Shown here: positions 13,662 through 19,048 of the stretch, one piece after another
Layout: each line of letters starts with the position of its first letter
How positions within the stretch are numbered: the first letter of the stretch is position 1
Assembly (NCBI GenBank): GCA_965247225.1
Contig: CBDFGT010000028.1
Span: 1 to 19,048 of the forward strand
From: CBDFGT01 sp965247225
Lineage (GTDB): Bacteria > Pseudomonadota > Alphaproteobacteria > Rhizobiales > Rhizobiaceae
Direction of reading: 5' to 3'
Length of the DNA stretch: 19,048 nucleotides
Position numbers and translations under genes: made by a program
Notes under the pieces: model-generated
Told to the model about the DNA's origin: nothing
The model's database searches: none
Seen by the model: only the letters and a program-made list of their open reading frames with translations

Positions 13662-13961
13662 ATGGTGGAAAAACTGACCAACTTTGATCCTGCAGAAGGC
13701 CTGACATCCGATGATGCTATCGCGGCATTCATGACAGAAGCCTTTGCATCCGGCGACACGGGATATATCGCCCACGCTTTGGGCGTTGTTGCCCGCGCCA
13801 GAGGCATGGCTCAGATTGCATCCGAGACAGGGCTTTCGCGCGAACAGCTCTATCGTTCGTTCAGCGAAAACGGCAATCCGACGCTAAAGACGACGCTGGC
13901 CGTGATGAAAGCGCTGGGCATAGAACTGGCGGCAAGGACGCAGGTTCATAAAACAGCATAA
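13662..13961 (+). CDS. Orphan antitoxin (HigA-like, addiction-module antidote family)
   Basis: A 99-codon protein of the COG3636-type putative antidote family. It starts with DPAEGLTSDDAIAAFMTEAF, then GDTGYIAHALGVVARARG, followed by a helix-turn-helix MAQIASETGLSREQLYRSFS and GNPTLKTTLAVMKALGIEL. Such genes normally follow a RelE/ParE-type toxin gene directly. Here the 300 bp upstream hold only the palindromic repeat element and the betA duplicate, so the toxin partner is missing. TTGACA and ATTATAG lie upstream but with too short a spacer for a normal promoter. The next genes are a convergent parDE pair on the other strand. Confidence 0.8.
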   Translation: MVEKLTNFDPAEGLTSDDAIAAFMTEAFASGDTGYIAHALGVVARARGMAQIASETGLSREQLYRSFSENGNPTLKTTLAVMKALGIELAARTQVHKTA

Positions 13962-14007
13962 CGTCAGTGTGTTTAATCCGGCCAATCCTCAACGAACTGT
14001 CCATACA

Positions 14008-14307
14008 TCAAGCGTCAGGAAAAAGCGTGTTTTCGTAGTTTTGTGCGCCATTGAGTATGTGAATGATCTCAACCTGATCATCGCCGACACGGTAGAATAT
14101 CAGGTAATCTCCATGCGAAATACGGCGCACGCCAGTATGTTCATAGCGCGGCACCAAAGGGTAGGCCCGGGGCATATCCGCCAGTTGTTCGCAACGGCTG
14201 ACCAGTTCTCTGACAAAGGTCATAGCGCGGCGCGGATTATCGAGGGCAATATAGTCGCCAATGTGCTCAAGATCTGCAGCGGCGGCATCCGAGATAACAA
14301 CGATCAC
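14008..14307 (-). CDS. parE: ParE/RelE-family toxin
   Basis: A 99-codon ParE-type toxin: ISDAAAADLEHIGDYIALDNP at the start, central CEQLADMPRAYPLVPRYE, and the C-terminal strands GVRRISHGDYLIFYRVGDDQ and VEIIHILNGAQNYENTLF. Members poison gyrase or, in RelE-like branches, cut mRNA; which applies is not decidable here. It overlaps the upstream antitoxin gene by 4 nt (ATGA), so the two are coupled. It is convergent with the orphan antitoxin gene, 46 bp away. Confidence 0.88.
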   Translation of the reverse strand: MIVVISDAAAADLEHIGDYIALDNPRRAMTFVRELVSRCEQLADMPRAYPLVPRYEHTGVRRISHGDYLIFYRVGDDQVEIIHILNGAQNYENTLFPDA

Positions 14308-14567
14308 GTGCCTGTATCTTCCGCCATCTTCCCATATTTTGCAGCAAGACGGTTACCAACCTCGCGCAAAGGTCTGGTCCGGCCAGCGTCTGCATCGGCC
14401 AATCCACGACTGATCGCCGCATCCAGAACAGCAAGACGCTTTTCCTGCTCCTCAACCAGACGCACACCCTGACGCAGCACATCATCACGCGTATCGTAGC
14501 GGCCGGTTTTCACCATCTCACTCACGAAATTTTCAAACTGTGGCCCAAGATTTGAATGACTTGCCAT
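14304..14567 (-). CDS. parD: ParD-family antitoxin
   Basis: An 87-codon ParD/CopG-type antitoxin with an N-terminal ribbon-helix-helix (NLGPQFENFVSEMVKTGRYD, then TRDDVLRQGVRLVEEQEKRL) and an acidic toxin-binding tail. ATG 14567 has AGGAG 8 nt upstream; the longer frame from 14591 has no such support. It is the first gene of the parDE pair and should autoregulate it. The pair sits 76 bp downstream of the cysA stop, on the same strand. Confidence 0.88.
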   Translation of the reverse strand: MASHSNLGPQFENFVSEMVKTGRYDTRDDVLRQGVRLVEEQEKRLAVLDAAISRGLADADAGRTRPLREVGNRLAAKYGKMAEDTGT

Positions 14568-14643
14568 GGTAGCTTCTCCTGCCTCGACCATACCATATCC
14601 TGAATACCGTTAGCAACGCGCCTTTATCCAGAGGCTTACCCCC

Positions 14644-15678
14644 TCACCCGAACACTTTCCAGCGTTTGGGGCGGAAGCGGACGGTGCTGCCGATGGCAGC
14701 ATTGGCCTCCAGCGGCACTTCGATTTCGATATGGTGTGTGTGGCCGTTGGTGCCGACATCCAGCTCGATGATGCGGGTTCCGGCCAGACGGCGGCCGGAA
14801 GTGACACGACCGGCAATGGCATCCCCTTCCGACACCAGAACCGCATCCTGCGGGCGGAAGAAAATCTGCCCCTCGCCGTCCTTCACATCGGTCATGAGGC
14901 CCGCCGGGCTGCCATGCACCAGAATCCGGCCATTGGCAATGGTGACGGGAAGGGCCGCACTTTCGCCGATGAAGGAAAACACGAAAGGGGAATTGGGCGT
15001 ATCATAGACATCGTCCGCACTGCCAACCTGCTCGATATGGCCCTGGCTCATGACCACGACACGATCTGCCAGTTCGAGTGCCTCTTCCTGATCATGGGTG
15101 ACGAAAACCGTTGTGTGGCCGGTGCGGTCATGAAACGCACGCAGCCAGCGGCGCAATTCCTTGCGCACCTGCGCATCCAGCGCACCGAAGGGCTCGTCCA
15201 GCAGCAGCACGCGCGGCTCGATGGCCATGGCACGGGCGAGCGCCACGCGCTGGCGCTGGCCACCCGAAAGCTGGTTGGGATAGCGGCCTTCCAGACCCGA
15301 CAGATGCACCATATCGAGCAATTCCAGCGCCCGGCGGCGGATTTCCGCCTTTGGCGGACGTGTGGCCCCGGGCCGTACCTTCAGGCCGAAGGCAATATTG
15401 TCGGCCACCGTCATATGGCGAAACAGCGCATAGTGCTGGAAGACGAAACCGACATTGCGCTCCTGAACGGATTTCAGCGAGGCATCTTCAGGACCGAAAA
15501 AGATCCGGCCTTCGGTGGGTTGTTCCAGCCCCGCAATCAGCCGCAGGAGTGTGGTCTTGCCGGAACCGGACGGACCCAGAAGCGCAATCAGCTCACCGGA
15601 ACGGATGTCCAGCGACACATTGTGCAAGGCCGGGAAGCGCTCGAACTCTTTGCGGATGTTTTCAATACGAATTTCCAT
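14644..15678 (-). CDS. cysA: Sulfate/thiosulfate ABC importer ATP-binding protein
   Basis: A 344-codon ABC ATPase with a C-terminal TOBE-type regulatory domain. Walker A is GPSGSGKTT (35-43), signature LSGGQRQR (137-144), Walker B VLLLDEPFGALD (157-168), switch His195 (VFVTHDQEEALELA). NVGFVFQHYALFRHMTV is characteristic of CysA. It powers the CysTW permease at the inner membrane for sulfate or thiosulfate uptake. ATG 15678 is preferred: GAGG is 8 nt upstream and the start is 10 nt after the cysW stop. Last gene of the sbp-cysT-cysW-cysA operon; the parDE pair follows. Confidence 0.94.
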   Translation of the reverse strand: MEIRIENIRKEFERFPALHNVSLDIRSGELIALLGPSGSGKTTLLRLIAGLEQPTEGRIFFGPEDASLKSVQERNVGFVFQHYALFRHMTVADNIAFGLKVRPGATRPPKAEIRRRALELLDMVHLSGLEGRYPNQLSGGQRQRVALARAMAIEPRVLLLDEPFGALDAQVRKELRRWLRAFHDRTGHTTVFVTHDQEEALELADRVVVMSQGHIEQVGSADDVYDTPNSPFVFSFIGESAALPVTIANGRILVHGSPAGLMTDVKDGEGQIFFRPQDAVLVSEGDAIAGRVTSGRRLAGTRIIELDVGTNGHTHHIEIEVPLEANAAIGSTVRFRPKRWKVFG

Positions 15679-15688
15679 GCTTCCAGCC

Positions 15689-16582
15689 TCAGTGTTTCTG
15701 GTTTGCGACAAGGTCGGCGCTGAAATGCATTTCCAGCACTGTGCGCACGACGAGGGTCAAAAGTGCCAGCAAGGCCAGCAGCGAGGCGACGCCAAAAGCA
15801 CCGACAACATTATAGTCATTATACAATATTTCCACATGCAGCGGCATTGTATTGGTTTTGCCGCGAATATGGCCGGAGATGACCGAGACCGCACCGAATT
15901 CGCCCATGGCCCGGGCATTGCACAGGAGCACACCATAAAGCAATGCCCACCTGATATTGGGCAGCGTGACATGCCAGAAGGTCTGCCAGCCGGAAGCGCC
16001 CAGGGAAATGGCCGCCTCCTCATCGCCCGTTCCCTGATCCTGCATCAGCGGTATCAGTTCACGCGCCACAAAGGGAAAGGTGACGAAAATGGTGGCCAGC
16101 ACAATGCCCGGCACGGCAAAGACCACCTGAACGCCCCAGTCTTTCAAAAACGGCCCCAGGAACGACCCGGCCCCGAACAGGAGCACATAGACCAGACCGG
16201 AAATGACCGGCGAGACCGAGAAGGGCAGATCGATGAGCGTGATGAGAAAGGCCTTGCCGCGAAACTCGAACTTGGCAATGGCCCAGGAGGCCGCCAGACC
16301 GAAAATCATGTTGAGCGGCACAGAAATGGCGGCAACAAGCAATGTCAGTCTGATGGCGGAGACTGCATCCGGCTCGCTGATGGCTTCCCACCATGCGCCC
16401 GCCCCCTCCCTGAAGGCATTGGAAAACACGATCACCAGCGGCAGGACCAGGAAGAAGCCGAGAAAGGCGAAGGCCAGCGCCGTCAGCGCCCAGCGCGTGG
16501 GTGCGGTCTCATTGACCGGATCGCGGAATGCATTCTTGCGCACCGTGTTCTTGCGCACTGTATTTTTGGGATCAGACGCCAT
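15689..16582 (-). CDS. cysW: Sulfate/thiosulfate ABC importer permease CysW
   Basis: A 297-codon integral membrane protein with about six hydrophobic segments, beginning ALTALAFAFLGFFLVLPLVI. The EAA loop that contacts CysA is EEAAISLGASGWQTFWHVTL with LPNIRWALLYG after it. GGAGGAG 8 nt before ATG 16582 fixes the start, which overlaps the cysT stop by 11 nt. The N-terminus carries an unusual charged stretch, KNTVRKNTVRKN, from a 15-bp tandem duplication. It forms the transmembrane channel with CysT. Confidence 0.93.
   Translation of the reverse strand: MASDPKNTVRKNTVRKNAFRDPVNETAPTRWALTALAFAFLGFFLVLPLVIVFSNAFREGAGAWWEAISEPDAVSAIRLTLLVAAISVPLNMIFGLAASWAIAKFEFRGKAFLITLIDLPFSVSPVISGLVYVLLFGAGSFLGPFLKDWGVQVVFAVPGIVLATIFVTFPFVARELIPLMQDQGTGDEEAAISLGASGWQTFWHVTLPNIRWALLYGVLLCNARAMGEFGAVSVISGHIRGKTNTMPLHVEILYNDYNVVGAFGVASLLALLALLTLVVRTVLEMHFSADLVANQKH
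16533..16562 (-). repeat. 15-bp tandem duplication in the cysW N-terminus
   Basis: Two adjacent 15-bp units (16533-16547 and 16548-16562) differ at two positions and encode NTVRK twice in the cytoplasmic N-terminal tail of CysW. In-frame, so it lengthens the tail by five residues without disrupting the gene. Confidence 0.65.
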
Positions 16583-17429
16583 AACCAAATCTCCTCCGGC
16601 TCCAGGCCTGAATACCATTGATGAGGAACAGCATCGCAAAGGAGATCATCAGCATGACGCAGGCAATCGCCGTGGCTGCGGCATAATCATATTCCTCGAG
16701 ACGAATAACGATCAGAAGCGGTGCAATTTCCGACACATAGGGAATATTGCCGGCAATGAAGATCACCGAGCCATATTCGCCGATACCGCGGGCCAGCGCC
16801 AGCGCGAAGCCGGTGAGAATGGCGGGCGCCAGACCAGGCAGCAGAACGCGGAACACCGTCTGGCGGCGGTTGGCCCCCAGAGTGGCCGCCGCCTCCTCCA
16901 CCTCACGGTTGATTTCCTGCATCACCGGCTGCACCGTGCGCACGACAAAGGGCAGACCGATGGCAATGAGAGCGATGGTAATACCAATTGGCGTATAGGC
17001 AATCTTGATGCCGATGGCGGCAAAATACTGGCCGACCATGCCATTGGGGGCGTAAAGGGCCGTCAGCGCAATGCCGGCCACAGCCGTTGGTACTGCAAAG
17101 GGCAGGTCGACAATGGCATCGACGACGCGCTTGCCGGGAAACTGGTAGCGCACCAGAACCCATGCCACCAATGTTCCAAACAGGACATTGATACCGGCGG
17201 CCACAAGGGCTGTGGAAAAGCTGGTGGTGAGGGCTGCAACGGTGCGATCATCAAAGGCCAGCGCCCAGAAGGCCTGCCAGCCCATGGACGCCGAACGGAT
17301 CACCAGTCCGGCCATGGGAATGAGAATGATCAGGGTGAGCCAGATCACCGTCAGCCCGAGGGTCAATCCGAATCCGGGAATGACACTGGGCTGGCGGAAT
17401 TTCAGTCTGAAAGGTGCTGGACGGGTCAA
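16572..17429 (-). CDS. cysT: Sulfate/thiosulfate ABC importer permease CysT
   Basis: A 285-codon integral membrane protein (CysT, also called CysU) with about six hydrophobic segments, the first LTLGLTVIWLTLIILIPMAG. The EAA loop is EEAAATLGANRRQTVFRVLL, followed by PGLAPAILTGFALALARG. The start appears to be TTG at 17429: AGAGG lies 6 nt upstream and no better ATG is available before the first membrane segment. It follows sbp after a GC-rich hairpin and overlaps cysW by 11 nt. Confidence 0.92.
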   Translation of the reverse strand: MTRPAPFRLKFRQPSVIPGFGLTLGLTVIWLTLIILIPMAGLVIRSASMGWQAFWALAFDDRTVAALTTSFSTALVAAGINVLFGTLVAWVLVRYQFPGKRVVDAIVDLPFAVPTAVAGIALTALYAPNGMVGQYFAAIGIKIAYTPIGITIALIAIGLPFVVRTVQPVMQEINREVEEAAATLGANRRQTVFRVLLPGLAPAILTGFALALARGIGEYGSVIFIAGNIPYVSEIAPLLIVIRLEEYDYAAATAIACVMLMISFAMLFLINGIQAWSRRRFGYGV

Positions 17430-17461
17430 TACAGGCCTCTTGCTGGCAGCCGGACAAGGAA

Positions 17462-17504
17462 ATCCCCTCCCGGGGCTCGCAACAGCGATTTCCGGGAGGG
17501 GGAT
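17462..17504 (-). terminator. Intercistronic hairpin between sbp and cysT
   Basis: On the minus strand ATCCCCCTCCCGG pairs with CCGGGAGGGGAT, a 12-bp GC-rich stem with a one-base bulge and an 18-nt loop, starting 12 nt after the sbp stop. Only a short TTT follows, so partial termination or 3'-end protection is likely; either would make the binding protein more abundant than the permease. Confidence 0.65.
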
Positions 17505-17516
17505 CTTTATGTGTCG

Positions 17517-18533
17517 TTACTTTGCTGGCTTGTAGATACTATCAAACACACCGCCGTCAGCAAAGAATTTTGGCTGAGCTTGTTTCCATCCGCCGAATTT
17601 GTCAATGTTGACCAGTTCCAGCTTGCCGAAGCGGGCCACATCTGCCGGATCCGCCAGGCCCGGGTCAATCGGGCGGTAGAAGTTTTTGGCCGCCAGTTTC
17701 TGTCCGTCGGCAGAATAGAGATATTCAAGATAGGCCGTTGCCAGTCTGGTTGTGCCCCTGGCCTCTGTATTGCCGGAGACAACGGCAACCGGCGGCTCCG
17801 CCAGGATGGACAGCGACGGCGTGACAATCTCGTAATTGTCACTTCCCAGTTCCTCGAGCGCCAGCCAGGCTTCATTTTCCCAGGAGATCAGCACATCGCC
17901 GATGCCGCGTTCCGTAAATGTCTGGGTGGAGGCACGGGCACCGGAATCCAGCACAGGGACATTTCTGAACAATTTTGTCACATAGTCCGTAACCCTGGCC
18001 TCGTCACCACCATAGGCCTTGTCGGCCCAGGCCCAGGCCGCCAGGAAATTCCAGCGCGCGCCACCGGATGTTTTCGGATTGGGCGTGATCACCTGCACCC
18101 CGTCGGCAACCAGATCACCCCAGTCCCTGATGCCCCTGGGATTGCCCTTGCGCACCAGGAAAACGATGGTCGATGTGTAGGGTGTGGAATTATGCGGCAG
18201 CAGGGTCTTCCAGTTTTCCGGAATCTTGCCGCTCTTTTCGGCAATGGCGTTGATATCGGCCTCCAGCGCCAGTGTCACCACGTCCGCTTCCAGACCGTCA
18301 ATCACGGCGCGGGCCTGCTTGCCGGAGCCGCCATGTGACTGGCTGATGGTGACATCCTCGCCGGTCTCGGCCTTCCAGTGCGCGGCAAAGGCTGCGTTAT
18401 ACTGCTTGTAAAGCTCACGGGTCGGATCGTAGGAGACATTCAAAAGCTCTGCAGAAAAAGCCGGAGCCACGAGGCCAAAAGCAAGAGCCGAACCGAACGC
18501 CAGCGCCCTGAGGCGGGATGCGAAATGTATCAT
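17517..18533 (-). CDS. sbp: Periplasmic sulfate/thiosulfate-binding protein
   Basis: A 338-codon binding protein of the Sbp/CysP family. A signal peptide is clear (ALAFGSALAFGLVAPAFSA, cleavage near residue 28), followed by the family start ELLNVSYDPTRELY and QSHGGSGKQARAVIDGLEAD, the ligand-loop region; later VTPSLSILAEPPVAVV and TAYLEYLYSADGQKLAA are typical. AAGGAA lies about 9 nt before ATG 18533. It delivers sulfate or thiosulfate to CysTWA. First gene of the operon. Sulfate versus thiosulfate preference cannot be told from sequence alone. Confidence 0.92.
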   Translation of the reverse strand: MIHFASRLRALAFGSALAFGLVAPAFSAELLNVSYDPTRELYKQYNAAFAAHWKAETGEDVTISQSHGGSGKQARAVIDGLEADVVTLALEADINAIAEKSGKIPENWKTLLPHNSTPYTSTIVFLVRKGNPRGIRDWGDLVADGVQVITPNPKTSGGARWNFLAAWAWADKAYGGDEARVTDYVTKLFRNVPVLDSGARASTQTFTERGIGDVLISWENEAWLALEELGSDNYEIVTPSLSILAEPPVAVVSGNTEARGTTRLATAYLEYLYSADGQKLAAKNFYRPIDPGLADPADVARFGKLELVNIDKFGGWKQAQPKFFADGGVFDSIYKPAK

Positions 18534-18556
18534 CTTCGGTGTTTCCTTGTTGAATT

Positions 18557-18598
18557 CCGTTAACGATTCAAGACTACCCGTTAAGTCGTGTTAGTCAA
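18557..18598 (-). promoter_or_regulatory. Candidate sbp promoter with two CCGTTAA direct repeats
   Basis: CCGTTAA occurs at 18557-18563 and 18578-18584, 21 bp apart, i.e. on the same face of the helix. On the minus strand TTGACT (18598-18593), a 16-bp spacer and TAGTCT (18576-18571) make a weak sigma70-like promoter that overlaps the distal repeat. The repeats could be an operator for sulfur regulation; inference only. Confidence 0.35.
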
Positions 18599-18693
18599 CG
18601 GCCTCAGCAAAATAAGAAAATCCGGATTGTGCGCGGTGAACACTGCGCAATATCCTGCCCGGTTCGGCGCGTATGACAGAAAAACATCCATAT

Positions 18694-18752
18694 CACAGGC
18701 CAGAAACGGGGCAAAGGCGTTTTCCGGACAAACGCCCCTGCCCCAGCCTGTG
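18694..18752 (-). terminator. Strong multi-stem hairpin after the carbonic anhydrase gene
   Basis: On the minus strand CACAGGC pairs with GCCTGTG (outer stem), GGGGCA with TGCCCC and GGCGTTT with AAACGCC (inner stems) around a GTCCGG loop. A T5 run follows about 10 nt further on. It starts 12 nt after the stop codon and is the likely transcription end of the carbonic anhydrase gene, isolating it from the sbp operon. Confidence 0.65.
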
Positions 18753-18763
18753 CCGGCGGCGGA

Positions 18764-19048
18764 TCAGCCGTGATGGTCAGCCATGAAGGTAATCTTGCCG
18801 GTATGGACATCATGCATGGCGCCGACAATCATCAGCTTGCCCTCATCCACCAGCCCCTTGAGGACTTCGCTGTTTTGCGTGATCAGCTTGATGGCGCGTC
18901 TGACATTGGCCTCGGCCACATGCTCGACAAATTCATGGTTCGTGGACGAGCGCTCGCCTTCCAGAGGGGTTTCCTGCACGGCCGGCATGATTTCGGCCAG
19001 AAGACCGGTCAGATTGCCCAGCTTGACATCATCGACCGCGCCCTTGAT
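18764..19048 (-). CDS. Beta-carbonic anhydrase, partial (5' part outside window)
   Basis: The last 94 codons of a beta-class carbonic anhydrase, the zinc enzyme interconverting CO2 and bicarbonate. The visible part begins IKGAVDDVKLGNLTGLLAEI, which in the family directly follows the HxxCGA zinc-ligand segment lying outside the window. The end shows ANVRRAIKLITQNSEVLKGL, VDEGKLMIVGAMHDVHTGK and ITFMADHHG, the usual C-terminal strand and helix. An internal ATG at 18988 is not the start. It is upstream of the cys operon on the same strand but separated by a strong hairpin, so it is probably its own transcript. Confidence 0.87.
   Translation of the reverse strand: MKGAVDDVKLGNLTGLLAEIMPAVQETPLEGERSSTNHEFVEHVAEANVRRAIKLITQNSEVLKGLVDEGKLMIVGAMHDVHTGKITFMADHHG

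Noticed and set aside
16203..18338. A 711-codon open frame on the plus strand
   Set aside because: It is antisense to cysW, cysT and sbp, whose protein motifs are unmistakable; long antisense frames are expected at this GC content, and it shows no domain features.

Overview
The window looks like a chromosomal segment of an alphaproteobacterium, most likely a member of the Hyphomicrobiales (rhizobia and relatives). The basis is the kind of bet genes present (choline sulfatase, betaine aldehyde dehydrogenase remnant, choline dehydrogenase ending in QEPWINPRW, as I recall for rhizobial BetA), the sbp-cysT-cysW-cysA order, the moderately high GC content, and GC-rich intergenic palindromes of the CTTCGACA-GCTCAGG / CTCCCCC-ACAA-GGGGGAG kind. 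No rRNA, tRNA or CRISPR array was seen.

Left part (1-5300), mostly minus strand. There is a partial pentapeptide-repeat gene, a mntA-hepT (type VII) toxin-antitoxin pair whose HepT lacks the expected active-site Arg, and a PIG3-type quinone oxidoreductase gene. Upstream of the oxidoreductase lies a small accessory segment with a complete IS4-family element (14-bp perfect terminal inverted repeats, 9-bp target duplication, transposase frame broken at an A8 run) and an unknown membrane-protein gene. That segment ends at a degenerate 76-bp second copy of the oxidoreductase 5' end. Beyond it is an SCP2/acetyl-CoA-acetyltransferase-type thiolase whose catalytic motif residues are replaced.

Middle part (5611-10855), plus strand: a rearranged choline-O-sulfate/choline to glycine-betaine locus. 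betC is intact. A TPR (ST7-like) gene sits precisely between betC and betB, between two 17-bp near-perfect direct repeats that carry the SD, stop and start codons. betB is reduced by a large in-frame internal deletion to 96 codons, so the catalytic core is gone. A RelE/Gp49-like toxin and XRE antitoxin pair follows, then intact betA. If expressed, BetC would release choline and sulfate and BetA would oxidise choline; the aldehyde step must be done by BetA itself or by an enzyme elsewhere.

Segment 10856-13350 is a second accessory insert. It lies between the betA 3' end and a 76-bp, about 88% identical duplicate of that same end. Inside is an IS256-family element with an 8-bp target duplication that interrupts a 140-codon gene of unknown function; removing the IS and one repeat restores the frame. 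A 3' fragment of another gene opens exactly at the duplicate's border. After it come a palindromic repeat element, an orphan antitoxin gene and a parDE pair.

Right part (14644-19048), minus strand: a sulfate/thiosulfate ABC importer operon (sbp, cysT, cysW, cysA) with an intercistronic hairpin after sbp, and the 3' part of a beta-carbonic anhydrase gene with a strong terminator-like hairpin. The main themes are core metabolic genes repeatedly invaded or scarred by small elements, at least three toxin-antitoxin loci plus one orphan antitoxin, and two gene-end duplications of matching size and divergence.
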